DNA from: Nonomuraea jabiensis
GTDB lineage: Bacteria > Actinomycetota > Actinomycetes > Streptosporangiales > Streptosporangiaceae
Reading direction: 5' to 3'
Assembly: GCF_014204795.1 (NCBI RefSeq)
Contig: NZ_JACHMB010000001.1
Coordinates: 6,460,501-6,524,500 of the forward strand
DNA: 64,000 nucleotides
Shown here: in pieces, positions 17,982-27,008 of the stretch
Position numbering within the stretch: position 1 is the stretch's first letter
Layout: each line of letters begins with the position of its first letter
Program-made: the position numbers and the translations under genes
Notes under the pieces: generated by a model
Seen by the model: only the letters and a program-made list of their open reading frames with translations
Told to the model about the DNA's origin: nothing
Database searches by the model: none

Positions 17982-18758
17982 TCACGTGAACAGCTGGCCG
18001 CCGTTGACGTCGATGGTGGCGCCGGTGACGGCCCTGGCGTGGTCGGAGGCGAGGTAGAGGACGGCGCGGGCCACGTCCTCCTCGGTGGCGACGCGGCGCA
18101 GCGCCATCGCCGAGACGTCGCGGGCAAGGATCTCCTCGAACGGCACGCCTTCCGCCGCGGCCCGCGTACGCATCCAGTCGTCGAGCACGTCGCCGGCGAT
18201 CCAGCCGGGGGCGACGCAGTTGACGCGCACCCCGTACGGGCCGAGCTCGTCGGCGAGGCAGTGGGACAGCAGGTGCGCGGCGGCCTTGCCGGCGGCGTAG
18301 TCGCTGCGCCCCGCGTAGCCCTTGCGGGAGGACATGGAGGTGAGGTTGACGATCGAGCCGGAGCGCTGGGCCACCATGTGCGGCGCGATGAACCTGCAGG
18401 CCAGCAGGGTGCCGTAGCCGCCCGTCTCGACGGCCGCGCGCCAGGCTTCGAGGTCGCCGTCGGACATGTCGAGCACGTTCCTGCGGTGCGAGCCGGGGAA
18501 GGCGGCGTTGACCAGCACGTCCACCCGGCCCAAGCGGTCGATCACGGTGCCGGCGAGCCGCCGTACGTCCTCGATCCTCGTCACGTCGGCGGGCACCGCC
18601 AGCGTGCCCGGCACCTCGGCGGCGGTCCGCTCGACGGTGGCCGCCGTGCGGGCGGCCACGACGACCCTGGCGCCCTCCTCGCTCAGCAGGCGCGCCAGGG
18701 TCCGCCCCAGCCCGGGGCCCGCCCCGGTGACGACCGCGACCTTGTCATCGAGCAGCAC
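17982..18758 (-). CDS. Short-chain dehydrogenase/reductase (SDR)
   Basis: A 258-residue classical SDR: cofactor loop TGAGPGLG (~11-18), NAA-type motif in VDVLVNAAF (the usual NNAG is altered to NAAF), catalytic Ser in NLTSMSS, YAAGK catalytic Tyr/Lys, and a C-terminal GGQLFT end typical of FabG-like enzymes. It starts at GTG 18758 and overlaps by 14 bp the small ORF upstream. It is the last gene of an aminotransferase - small ORF - SDR unit. Substrate unknown. Confidence 0.85.
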   Translation of the reverse strand: MLLDDKVAVVTGAGPGLGRTLARLLSEEGARVVVAARTAATVERTAAEVPGTLAVPADVTRIEDVRRLAGTVIDRLGRVDVLVNAAFPGSHRRNVLDMSDGDLEAWRAAVETGGYGTLLACRFIAPHMVAQRSGSIVNLTSMSSRKGYAGRSDYAAGKAAAHLLSHCLADELGPYGVRVNCVAPGWIAGDVLDDWMRTRAAAEGVPFEEILARDVSAMALRRVATEEDVARAVLYLASDHARAVTGATIDVNGGQLFT

Positions 18759-18918
18759 GCACCGACTCTACCAAGCGTTTGCTCAATGGCTGCCACACCG
18801 CGTCGGGGACGCCGCCGGGGTTGTCGGCGATCCGCGTGGCCGCCTCCGCGAGCGCGAGGGCGGCGCGCTCGATCAGCAACCTGGAGGCCGTGCTACTGAG
18901 CGCGGGCCCTGGCGTCAC
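18745..18918 (-). CDS. Possible 57-residue small protein between aminotransferase and SDR genes
   Basis: The frame starts at GTG 18918, which overlaps the aminotransferase stop as GTGA, and ends at TGA inside the first codons of the SDR gene. The product is Ala/Leu-rich and amphipathic (residues ~10-35), ending in a Lys/Arg-rich helix. No family is recognised. The double overlap and the otherwise empty space support a real coupled gene. The protein could still be spurious. Confidence 0.45.
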   Translation of the reverse strand: MTPGPALSSTASRLLIERAALALAEAATRIADNPGGVPDAVWQPLSKRLVESVRAAR

Positions 18919-20147
18919 CGCCGGGCGGCGGTGGCGCTGAGCTCGGCGACCGTGGCGGCGACCCGGTCCACCTCCTCCTCGGTGTTGTAGTAGTGCGGTG
19001 ACAGGCGAAGGGCCCACTCCACGTCCTTGTCGCGGAAGTCGTACTGGGCGAACTCGCGGAAGCTGAGGGCGGAGTTGATCCCCCGCGCGTCCATGGCCTC
19101 CTTGAAGGGTTGCGGCTGCCAGCCGTCGATCTCGAAGGTGACCAGGGCCGCCGGCCGCGCGCCGCGATCGAGGAGCCGGACGCCGGGGATGCCGGCCAGC
19201 CGGTCACGCAGCCGGGCTCCGAGGGCGGGCGTGCGTTCGGCGATGCGGCGCACGCCGACCTGGAGGGCGTACCTGGTGGCCACCGCGCTGCCGATCACGG
19301 CCGAGTAGGGGAACTCCCAGTCCTCGAAGCGCGCGGCGGTCTCGACCGGGCGGTAGCGTCCCGGCTCGACCCAGCGGGCGCCGTACATGTCGATGAACAG
19401 CGGCTCGTAGCCGGCGCGCAGGACCCGGTCGGAGACGTACAGGAAGCCGGAGCCGCGCGGGCCGCGCAGGAACTTGCGGCACGTGGCGGTGAGCAGGTCG
19501 CAGCCGATCTCCTCGACGTCGATCTCGTACTGGCCGACCGTCTGGCAGGCGTCCACGAGATACAGCAGCTCCAGCTCGCGGCAGTGGCGGCCGATCTCGG
19601 CGACCGGCTGGACCAGGCCGGAGTTGGTGGGCACGTGGGTCACGGCGACCAGCCGGGGCCGCCGCTCGCGCATGAGCGCGGCCATCGCCTCGACGTCGAC
19701 GCCGCTGCCGTCGGCGTGGTCCGGGGCGTGCACGATCTCGACGCCGAACCTCTTGCGCAGCGACAGGAAGGCGATCTGGTTGGAGATGAAGTCGTTGCGG
19801 GTGGTGAGGATGACGTCGCCGCGCTCGAACGGGATGGCGGACAGCGCCCTGGTGTAGGCGTCGGTCGCGCTCCCGGCGAAGGCGATGTTCTCGGGGGAGC
19901 AGTTGAGGAGCCCGGCCGTCGCGGCGTAGAAGTCGCGGACCTCCTCCTGCCGCGCCGCGGCCGCCTCGTATCCGCCGATGGCCGCTTCCAGTCGCAGGTG
20001 GGCGAGCATCGCCTCCAGCACCGGGCTGGCCAGCAGGCCGCAGCCGGCGTTGTTGAAGTGCACCACCGATTCGCAGCCCGGGGTGTCGGCGCGAAGGGAC
20101 CGAAGCGTTTCCGGGGAGAAGGGGAAAGCGTTACTCTTGTCTCTCAT
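18915..20147 (-). CDS. Class V aminotransferase / cysteine desulfurase-like PLP enzyme
   Basis: A 410-residue PLP enzyme. HFNNAGCGL near the N-terminus, SATDAYTRAL, THVPTNSGLVQP, DACQTVGQ (PLP-binding Asp) and TATCRKFLRGPRGSGFLYV (likely Schiff-base Lys) follow the class V order. This group includes isopenicillin N epimerase-like and desulfurase-like enzymes; the substrate cannot be inferred. The start taken is ATG 20147, which overlaps the start codon of the divergent MocR gene. ATG 20162 is an alternative that would add five residues. It is the first gene of a three-gene unit, presumably under MocR control. Confidence 0.82.
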   Translation of the reverse strand: MRDKSNAFPFSPETLRSLRADTPGCESVVHFNNAGCGLLASPVLEAMLAHLRLEAAIGGYEAAAARQEEVRDFYAATAGLLNCSPENIAFAGSATDAYTRALSAIPFERGDVILTTRNDFISNQIAFLSLRKRFGVEIVHAPDHADGSGVDVEAMAALMRERRPRLVAVTHVPTNSGLVQPVAEIGRHCRELELLYLVDACQTVGQYEIDVEEIGCDLLTATCRKFLRGPRGSGFLYVSDRVLRAGYEPLFIDMYGARWVEPGRYRPVETAARFEDWEFPYSAVIGSAVATRYALQVGVRRIAERTPALGARLRDRLAGIPGVRLLDRGARPAALVTFEIDGWQPQPFKEAMDARGINSALSFREFAQYDFRDKDVEWALRLSPHYYNTEEEVDRVAATVAELSATAARR

Positions 20148-20173
20148 GTCCGAGAGTAACATTACTGACTCTC
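20130..20173. promoter_or_regulatory. MocR operator candidate spanning both divergent start codons
   Basis: A perfect inverted repeat GTTACTCT (20130-20137) / AGAGTAAC (20153-20160) with a 15-bp spacer is centred at 20145, inside the overlapping ATG/CAT of the two divergent genes. A second pairing, GAGAGT (20152-20157) with ACTCTC (20168-20173), reuses the middle half-site. Three regularly placed half-sites between a MocR gene and its neighbour suggest autoregulation plus control of the aminotransferase unit. Confidence 0.6.
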
Positions 20174-21549
20174 TCGTCACGAGCCTGCGGGCGGAGATCG
20201 CCGGGCTGGCCGCGGGCGACCGGCTGCCCAGCGCCCGTGACCTGGTGCGCCGTCACGGGGTGAGCCCGGTGACGGTGACGCGGGCCTTCGCCCTGCTGGC
20301 CGCCGAGGGGGCGGTGGTGACCCGGCCGGGCAGCGGCACCTTCGTCGCGGCGCGCCGCGACCGGTCCGCCGACTGCGTGGGGGACACCTCCTGGCAGACG
20401 GTCGTGCTCGCGGACCGCAGCATGCCCGCGCTGACGGCGGGCGAGCTGCTCGGCCCGCCGCCCGGCGCCATCACGATGGCGGGCGGCTACCTGCACGGCT
20501 CCCTGCAGCCCGTCAAGGCGCTGGCCGCCGCCCTGGCTCGCGCGGCCCGCCGCCCGGACGCGTGGGAGCGCGCGCCGGTGGCCGGCCTGACCCCGTTGCG
20601 TACGATCTTCGCCAGGCAGGCCGGCGGCGACGTCGGCCCCGACGACGTGCTGATCACCAGCGGCGGGCAGAGCGCCCTCTCCATGGTGTTCCGTGCCATT
20701 GCCGCGCCCGGCAGCCCGATCCTGGTCGAATCGCCCACCTATCCGGGCGCGCTGGTGGCCGCCCGCGCGGCGGGCCTGCGTCCCGTGCCCGTGCCCCTGG
20801 ACGGCGACGGCCTCCGGCCCGACCTGCTGGCCGACGCCTTCGCCACGACCGGGGCCCGGCTGCTGTACTGCCAGCCGACCTTCCACAACCCGACCGGCGC
20901 CGTCCTGTCGTCCGAGCGTCGCCGGCAGGTGGTTGACGTGGCCCGCGCGGCCGGCGCGTTCCTGGTCGAGGACGACTTCGCGCGCCACCTCGGGCACGGC
21001 GCGCCGGTGCCCCGCGCGCTCGTCGCCGACGACCGCGACGGCACCGTGGTCCACGTGACCTCCCTGACCAAGCCCGCCTCGCCCAGCCTGCGCATCGGCG
21101 CGGTCATCGCCAGGGGCCCGGTGATGGAACGGCTGCGCGCGATGCGGCGGGTGGACGACTTCTTCATCGCGCGTCCCCTCCAGGAGGCGGCCGTCGAACT
21201 GCTCAGCACCCCGGCCTGGGACCGGCACCTGCGCGCCCTGGCCCACGCGTTGCGCGAACGCTGCGCCGCGCTGGTCACCGCGCTGGCCCGCGAGGTCCCC
21301 GGCTGGGTGCCCGGGCACGTCCCCACCGGAGGGCTGCACCTGTGGGTGCGGATGAGCGGGGGCCACGACCACGCCGCCGTCGAGGCGGCGCGGGCGCGGG
21401 GCGTGGTCATCAGCGCGGGCCGCGACTACTTCGCCGCGGAGGCTCCGGGCGGCTACCTGCGGCTCGGCTTCGCGGCGGCCGCCGACGTCGCCGAGCTGGT
21501 CGAGGGTGTGCGGCGGCTCGGCGGGCCGCCGCGTTCCCTCACTGGGTGA
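20146..21549 (+). CDS. MocR-type GntR regulator with aminotransferase-like domain
   Basis: A 467-residue PLP-dependent regulator. The N-terminal GntR winged helix (~1-70) contains LPSARDLVRRHGVSPVTVTRAF and GSGTFVA. The rest is a fold-type I aminotransferase domain with QPTFHNPTG, VEDDFARHL and the PLP Lys in TSLTKPASPSLRIG. MocR proteins often regulate a PLP or amino-acid gene next door, here the divergent class V aminotransferase. ATG 20146 overlaps the opposite start codon. The 3' end overlaps the convergent subtilase gene by 11 bp. Confidence 0.9.
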   Translation: MSESNITDSLVTSLRAEIAGLAAGDRLPSARDLVRRHGVSPVTVTRAFALLAAEGAVVTRPGSGTFVAARRDRSADCVGDTSWQTVVLADRSMPALTAGELLGPPPGAITMAGGYLHGSLQPVKALAAALARAARRPDAWERAPVAGLTPLRTIFARQAGGDVGPDDVLITSGGQSALSMVFRAIAAPGSPILVESPTYPGALVAARAAGLRPVPVPLDGDGLRPDLLADAFATTGARLLYCQPTFHNPTGAVLSSERRRQVVDVARAAGAFLVEDDFARHLGHGAPVPRALVADDRDGTVVHVTSLTKPASPSLRIGAVIARGPVMERLRAMRRVDDFFIARPLQEAAVELLSTPAWDRHLRALAHALRERCAALVTALAREVPGWVPGHVPTGGLHLWVRMSGGHDHAAVEAARARGVVISAGRDYFAAEAPGGYLRLGFAAAADVAELVEGVRRLGGPPRSLTG

Positions 21550-23611
21550 GCGTCCATCCGTTGATGTAGCCCTTGTCGCCGGATGTGACATCCTCTACGC
21601 GGAGTTTCCAGCTGCCGCTGGCCGGTGAGGTGCTGGCATTGACGTGATAGGTCTCGTTCAGGACGTCGGCGTCGTCCTTGGGGGCCGGTGCCCGTAACGG
21701 GTAGACCTTGCCGTCCGGGGCGACCAGGTCGAGCTTGAGGTCGCCGCGCCAGGTGTGGTTGATCTCGACGTAGACGGTCACGTTGGAGGGGGCGTTGCCG
21801 GGGAGCCAGCCGACCACGATCCGGGATTCCGCGCTGCCGGGGTCGGGGATGGGGACGTCGTCCCAGGCGCCGAAGCAGGGCAGCCTGATGGTCCAGCTGT
21901 CGATGTAGCCGGTGTCGAGCCATTCGACGTCCTGGGCGCGCAGCTTCCAGGTGCCCTTCACCGGGGAGGCGCTGGCGTTGACGTGATAGGTCTCGTGGAT
22001 GATGTCGGCGCTGTCGTTGGGGGCGGGCGCCCGCAGCGGGTAGACCTTCCCGTCCGGGGCGATCAGGTCGGCCTTCACCTCGCCGCGCCAGGTGTGGTGG
22101 ATGTCGATGTAGACCTCGATGTTGGCGGGCGCGCTGCCGATGAGGTCGTTCACCACGATCTTCGACTCCACGTAGCCGTGGTCGGGGATGGCGTAGTCGG
22201 TCCCGTTGGTGTAGTTGGGCAGCGGCCAGGGGTCGGCGTCGGGGTCCGGGGTGGGGTTGGTGCTGCCGAGGACGGCGGTGTCGAGCTGGATGCGGGAGGT
22301 GGTGGCGCCGGTGTAGGTGATGGCCTTGCCGGTGGTCTTCAGGGTGGTCACCAGCTGGGAGACGGCGGTGGTGGGCTGGGCCTGGCGCATCACGGCCAGG
22401 GCGCCCGTGACGTGGGGGGCGGCCATGGAGGTGCCGCTCATGGAGGCGTACTTGTTGCCGGGGATGGAGGAGACGATGTCGGTGCCCGGGGCGAACAGGT
22501 CCAGCAGGGGGCCGCGGTTGCTGAACGTGGACGGGGTGTCCTGGTCGGTGGTGCTGCCGACGGCGATGGCCGAGGAGACGCAGGCCGGCGCGCTGATGGC
22601 GTCGCCGTAGCCGTTGTTGCCGGAGGCGATGACGGTGGCCACGCCGGCCGCCAGGAGGGCGTCGATGGCGGGCTTGCGGGGGTCGGTGTCGCAGGCGGCG
22701 GTGTAGCGGCCGCTGCCGAGGCTGAGGTTGGCGGCCACGATGGGGGTGCCGCCCTCCTGCAGCTCCAGGACCTTCTCCAGGCCGGCGATCTGGGCGCTGG
22801 TGAAGCTGAGCACGCAGGGAGCCGCGCCGGCGCCGCAGAAGTCCTCGGAGCTGAACTTGCTGAAGACCTGGACGGCGACGATCTCGGCGGCGGGGGCGAC
22901 GCCGGCGGGCGGGGCTCCGGTGACGTTCTGGCCGTTGCCGACGGCGATGCCGGCCACGTGGGTGCCGTGGTCGCAGTCGAGGGCGGCGTCGGCGCAGGGG
23001 CCGGTGTCGGTGTCGGCCGCGCCGGGTCCTTCCTGCTCGGCGTTGCCGTCGGGGCACAGGCTGGTGGCCGAGTAGTCGGCGTCGATGGGGGAGAAGCAGG
23101 CCTCGTCGAGGACGCGGCTGCCCAGGAAGGGGTGGTTGGCGGCGACGCCGGTGTCCAGGATGGCGACGACGCTGCCGGCGCCGGTCATGCCCGCGGCGCG
23201 GGTGCGGTCCCCGCCGATCAGGGGGATGCTCTGGGCCAGCACCGGGGGTACGGGCTTGTCCTCGGTGACGCTGACGACGTTGGCGAGCTTGGACAGGCGG
23301 TCCACGGCCGCCGCGTCCACGCGCAGGGTGACCATGGGGAAGCGGGAGGAGGTCTGCAGGACCTGGCCGTTGGCGGAGGCGTCGGGCAGGTCGGTCCGGG
23401 ACTTGGTGACCACGTTCACCCTGAGCTTGCCGCCGGCGGCCAGCTTGGTGCGCAGCTCGGGCTCCACCGTCGGTGCTGCCGCAGCGGCCTGCTGGGTGGC
23501 CTGCCGGGTGGTCTGCTGCTCCAGGGGCGCTGAGGCCGCGTGGGCCGGCACGCTCACGAACGCTGTGGCCGCCATCGCCGCGATGACGCAAGATAAGAGC
23601 GGAAATTTCAT
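21539..23611 (-). CDS. Secreted S8 subtilisin-like protease with two P-domains
   Basis: A 690-residue exported protease. The signal peptide (~1-26) is followed by a Gln/Ala-rich pro-region with an inhibitor-like segment (~50-118). The catalytic domain has Asp153 (AILDTGV), His215 (DHGTHVAG), oxyanion Asn332 (ASGNNG) and Ser395 (SGTSMAAPH). Two P/Homo B domains follow (~485-585 and ~595-690), each with a HTWRGD/E and APDGKVYPLRAPAP segment; the near-identical halves point to duplication. MKFPLL at 23611 is taken as start because it begins the signal peptide. It follows the YD-repeat/phospholipase gene by 108 bp on the same strand and overlaps the MocR gene end. Confidence 0.92.
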   Translation of the reverse strand: MKFPLLSCVIAAMAATAFVSVPAHAASAPLEQQTTRQATQQAAAAAPTVEPELRTKLAAGGKLRVNVVTKSRTDLPDASANGQVLQTSSRFPMVTLRVDAAAVDRLSKLANVVSVTEDKPVPPVLAQSIPLIGGDRTRAAGMTGAGSVVAILDTGVAANHPFLGSRVLDEACFSPIDADYSATSLCPDGNAEQEGPGAADTDTGPCADAALDCDHGTHVAGIAVGNGQNVTGAPPAGVAPAAEIVAVQVFSKFSSEDFCGAGAAPCVLSFTSAQIAGLEKVLELQEGGTPIVAANLSLGSGRYTAACDTDPRKPAIDALLAAGVATVIASGNNGYGDAISAPACVSSAIAVGSTTDQDTPSTFSNRGPLLDLFAPGTDIVSSIPGNKYASMSGTSMAAPHVTGALAVMRQAQPTTAVSQLVTTLKTTGKAITYTGATTSRIQLDTAVLGSTNPTPDPDADPWPLPNYTNGTDYAIPDHGYVESKIVVNDLIGSAPANIEVYIDIHHTWRGEVKADLIAPDGKVYPLRAPAPNDSADIIHETYHVNASASPVKGTWKLRAQDVEWLDTGYIDSWTIRLPCFGAWDDVPIPDPGSAESRIVVGWLPGNAPSNVTVYVEINHTWRGDLKLDLVAPDGKVYPLRAPAPKDDADVLNETYHVNASTSPASGSWKLRVEDVTSGDKGYINGWTLTQ

Positions 23612-23719
23612 GACATATCGCGCCTTACGTGAAGAGTTCCATGGTGACGACGCCGACATGAGGGGGTGGCCGGACGGCGATCGATCCCGCCGCCCGGCCC
23701 GTGGGGTCACAGCGTGTGG

Positions 23720-25339
23720 TTACGTCGCGTTCGCGCCGTTCTTGGGGTTGCCCTTGACCCGGACGAAGCCCCAGTAGACGAAGGCGATCCGCCGGCAGGC
23801 CCCGCGTACCAGGATGAAGTAGCCGCCGCACACCTTGTCGCGCAGCGTGATGTAGAACCTGTTGTCCACGTCGGCCTTGCGGCTGCGGTCGAGGTAGTAC
23901 TTGTACTTCTTGTACGTGTTGCCGATCAGCCCGTACCCGTAGTCGTGCGAGTCACAGGCCGGCCGGTAGTCGAAGCCGCTGGGGCGATCCGGAGACTGCG
24001 TGCAGTGGTCGTGGTTGATGCCCATGACCTTGAAGCCGCTGGCGGTACGCTTCCAGCTCGGGCTGTGCCAGCCGTAGTGCGCGGCGTAGGAGATGCAGCC
24101 GATCTTGGTCCACCACATCCAGTCCTTGGCCGTGGGGCAGTACTTCGGATAGGCCTGCGTGCCGTCGATGCCGCCCGGGATGAAGTCGCCCGGTGGCGGC
24201 TCCGGGGTCACGGGGCTGGGGATCCCTCCCGAGCCCTCGATCGGCGTGTCGGCGGTCGGCCGGTCGGCGTCGACGGAGGTCACCTGGGGGACCGCGGTGC
24301 CCGCCGGGAAGCTCAGCTGCCACGCGCCGTTGCTGCGCGAGTCGATCGACGTCAGGCGGCCGATCTGGTCGTAGGCGTAGGTCGCCTGGGTGGTGCCGTC
24401 GCTGGGATCGGAGACCGTGCGCAGCAGCCCGGACAGGTCGTACGCGTAGCGCGCCGCCGTCTGCGGCGCCTCGGCGCCGAGGGTGACCGTGATCTCCTTG
24501 AGCCGGCCCGCGAAGTCGCCGAGCGTGGAGGTGCCGGCCGTGGTCGACGTGGCGTAGGTGAACGCGAGGGTCGTCTCGGGGACTTCGGTCCCTGCCGGTT
24601 CCTTGATGGTGCTGATGCGGCCCTGGGGGTCGTAGCCGACCGTCGACTTGCCGTACGCGGCGGTGCCGACGCTGGTCACCCGCCAGGTGTCGGTGCTCTG
24701 CAGGCCCGCCGGCTGCGCCCAGGTGTAGGTGAACTTGAGATCGGCCGCGCTGACCGGGTTGCCGCTGGAGTCGGTGAAGGTGTCGTCACCGGCGTCCTGG
24801 GTGCCCGGATCCACCGTGATCGCCTCGGACATCGTGGTACGCATCGCTCCGGCGGTCGCGTCCCACTTGGTCGTCTCGGTGAGCTTGGCGCCGGTGGCGT
24901 CCTCGTAGGTGTTGATGCCGCCGCCGCCAGGCAGCGAGACGCTGCTCTTCAGGTCGTAGCGGGTCGAACCGCCTTCTTCCAGGTCCGTGACGACGATGGC
25001 GCCGTTCTGGACCTCCAGCTTCCGGTTGATCGCCCCGCCGAGGAACTCCCCTTGCCATCCGGGCCCGAAGACGGCCAGCTCGGGGCGGGTGGCGGGGGCC
25101 GACTGCGGTCGAGCGAGATCACCGTTGGCGGCGGCCACGCCGTGCCGGCGGCCGATCGCGGCGAAGGACACGTCCGATTCGGCGATCTTGAAGGTGGCGG
25201 AGTCGGCGAAGTACTGGCCGGGGCCGACCTCCTGGACCTCGGCCGGGGGTGGCTCGGCGACGGTGGAGGCGGAGGCTTCGGGAGAGAGGAAGGGGATCAG
25301 CACCGTCGAAAGGGCGACGGCGGTCGTTAATCGGCGCAA
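23720..25339 (-). CDS. Secreted YD-repeat (RHS-like) protein with C-terminal phospholipase A2 domain
   Basis: A 539-residue exported protein. The signal peptide spans residues 1-24. The middle (~100-370) has YD-repeat features such as YDPQGRISTI, YAYDLSGLLRTV and YAYDQIGRLTSI, which form a short shell-like beta structure in RHS proteins. After a Pro/Gly linker (~385-410) comes a prokaryotic phospholipase A2 domain with paired Cys and the catalytic dyad in ACDSHDYGYG (about His465-Asp466). The start is TTG 25339 with GGAGG five bases upstream. Such fusions are usually secreted lipolytic or toxin-like proteins. No immunity gene is obvious beside it. Confidence 0.85.
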   Translation of the reverse strand: MRRLTTAVALSTVLIPFLSPEASASTVAEPPPAEVQEVGPGQYFADSATFKIAESDVSFAAIGRRHGVAAANGDLARPQSAPATRPELAVFGPGWQGEFLGGAINRKLEVQNGAIVVTDLEEGGSTRYDLKSSVSLPGGGGINTYEDATGAKLTETTKWDATAGAMRTTMSEAITVDPGTQDAGDDTFTDSSGNPVSAADLKFTYTWAQPAGLQSTDTWRVTSVGTAAYGKSTVGYDPQGRISTIKEPAGTEVPETTLAFTYATSTTAGTSTLGDFAGRLKEITVTLGAEAPQTAARYAYDLSGLLRTVSDPSDGTTQATYAYDQIGRLTSIDSRSNGAWQLSFPAGTAVPQVTSVDADRPTADTPIEGSGGIPSPVTPEPPPGDFIPGGIDGTQAYPKYCPTAKDWMWWTKIGCISYAAHYGWHSPSWKRTASGFKVMGINHDHCTQSPDRPSGFDYRPACDSHDYGYGLIGNTYKKYKYYLDRSRKADVDNRFYITLRDKVCGGYFILVRGACRRIAFVYWGFVRVKGNPKNGANAT

Positions 25340-26064
25340 TTGAGCCTCCGGGGTGCGGGGTGAGTGATTTGATCACCTGGACAGTAGATGATCTGAATTC
25401 ACTCGACAAGGGCCTGGACAGCCATTCGGATCGGTGCTCAAATCGCATTCGGAGTCGCGCCCTTCGCGCCCTTCCGTAAGCGGTGACGCGTTCGACGAAC
25501 CGCATTTCCAAGCACCGCTGGCGCTTACGTAACCCCTGGTCACGCTGGCAGTTCTGGTAAATTTATGCCGCCCTTATCGGGTCTCTGATGAAGATCGACC
25601 GATGCCCTGTGAAATTTATATGGCGATAATGTAGCGAACTTATGGCGGTCGCGCCGACCATTATTCGCGGGGGATTGTCGATGGCGGTCAAGTCTGCTTC
25701 GGCACCGGGGCCGGCGGGCGGTGTGAATGGCGTATGCGTGACGCGATCTCGGTGTGGTGGCGGGCGTCGGCCTTGTCGGGCGCGGTGATGCGTGGCGCGT
25801 CGACCTTGCTGGCCGCCGTGATGCGCGGCGCGTCGATCTCGTGGAGACGGTCCCGCTGGGTGAGACGGTGCCGTCCGCGCTCCCGGGATGCGTTGCTGAG
25901 GGCGGGCCTGATGGATGACCTCGTGGGGATCTGGTGGCCGCGGGCGATGGCTGATCAGCGCACCAGCCACCGGACCTGCGAGCCCTTCCCGCGTACACCC
26001 CGGCCGAGGTGCGGCCTGCGCTGCTCCGGCCGGTGCGTGCTCGGCGTCGCCGCAGGTCCAGGAG
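25340..26064. other. 725-bp gene-poor region with a degenerate 33-bp repeat
   Basis: No convincing gene was found. The first 350 bp are lower in GC and hold the promoter of the YD-repeat gene. On the minus strand an open frame without a start (~25955-25690) reads through the repeats; it may be the relic of a coding region. Nothing else could be assigned. Confidence 0.4.
25764..25841. repeat. Imperfect 33-bp tandem repeat (about 2.4 copies)
   Basis: Units at 25764-25796 and 25797-25829 share the pattern GCGTCG-n-CCTTG...GTGATGCG-n-GGC. A third copy is partial. The 33-bp period is a multiple of three and would encode an 11-residue repeat on either strand, but no complete gene contains it. Confidence 0.5.
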
Positions 26065-26997
26065 CTATGAGGCGGCCTCGTGGAAGAAGGCGCGGGCGGC
26101 GAAGCCGATCCACTCCGGACGTTCCCAGGTGGTCCAGCGGGCGCGGGCGGCCTGGTCGATCGCCGCCGCGGTCTCGTCCTCGGAGGCGCCGGAGGCGCGC
26201 AGGCCGGCGGCCTCGGCGCGGACGTAGGCGAGGTAGTCGCGGACGTCGTGGAGCAGGGAGGCGTCGGTCACCTCGCCGTGGCCGGGGACGACGACCTCGG
26301 GGGAGAGGGCGATGAGCCGGTCGAGGACGTCGATCCAGCGGGTGCCGTCGACATCGACGTCATGGGGCGGGAGGTACGGGGTGATCGGGAAGATGCGGGT
26401 CTCGAACAGGTCGCCGCCGAAGAGGACGCGGTCGTCGACGAGGACGATCTGGTCGGAGGCGGTGTGCGCCGGGCCCGCGGTGCGCAGGATCGCGGTCCGG
26501 CCGCCGAGGTCGAGCTCCGCCTCGCCGTCGTAGACGAGGTCGGGGTCGACGAGGGTGACGTCCTGGAGCTCGGCCGCGACGGCGGGGCTCAGCCCCTTGA
26601 ACATGTCGAGGTAGGCGGCGCCCTTGCGGCGCAGCTCGGCGCGCTGGGCGGCGTTGTAGACGATGGTCGCGGCCCCCTGGAAGGACTGCGCGCCGAAGCC
26701 GTGCTCGGGGTGGAAGTGGGTGACGGTCAGGTACAGGCGCCGGTCGCCGGCCAGGAGGCGGGCCTGTTCCAGGACGTGGGCGCCGTTGCGGGGGCCCATG
26801 CCGGTGTCGATCACCAGCGCGGCCCGTTCGCCCACGACGATGCCCACGTTCGGGACGAGCTCGACGCGGCCGTCCGGGATGACGTACACGCCGTCGGCCA
26901 CCTCGACCGGCTCGCCCCGCACGATCGGCGGCGGGCTCTGCCGGACGTCCGGCACGACGCTCTGTCCGGCGGACGGCGAAGACGCGGTGGGGCACAT
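26065..26997 (-). CDS. MBL-fold metallo-hydrolase
   Basis: A 310-residue metallo-beta-lactamase-fold hydrolase. The metal motif is THFHPEHG, with Glu where the common HxHxDH has Asp. Later ligands lie in GPAHTASD, FGGDLFE and VPGHGEVTD. The gene is divergent from a TetR gene, with a palindromic operator at its promoter, so it is the likely target of that repressor. ATG 26997 is chosen over an upstream in-frame TTG at 27009 because GGAG is seven bases before it. Substrate unknown; members include lactonases, thioesterases and quorum quenchers. Confidence 0.85.
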   Translation of the reverse strand: MCPTASSPSAGQSVVPDVRQSPPPIVRGEPVEVADGVYVIPDGRVELVPNVGIVVGERAALVIDTGMGPRNGAHVLEQARLLAGDRRLYLTVTHFHPEHGFGAQSFQGAATIVYNAAQRAELRRKGAAYLDMFKGLSPAVAAELQDVTLVDPDLVYDGEAELDLGGRTAILRTAGPAHTASDQIVLVDDRVLFGGDLFETRIFPITPYLPPHDVDVDGTRWIDVLDRLIALSPEVVVPGHGEVTDASLLHDVRDYLAYVRAEAAGLRASGASEDETAAAIDQAARARWTTWERPEWIGFAARAFFHEAAS

Positions 26998-27008
26998 GAC
27001 CCACTCCA

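Noticed and set aside
25734..26315. Plus-strand frame of 193 codons across the gene-poor region
   Set aside because: It runs into the metallo-hydrolase gene antisense and its last third is almost only Arg/Gly.
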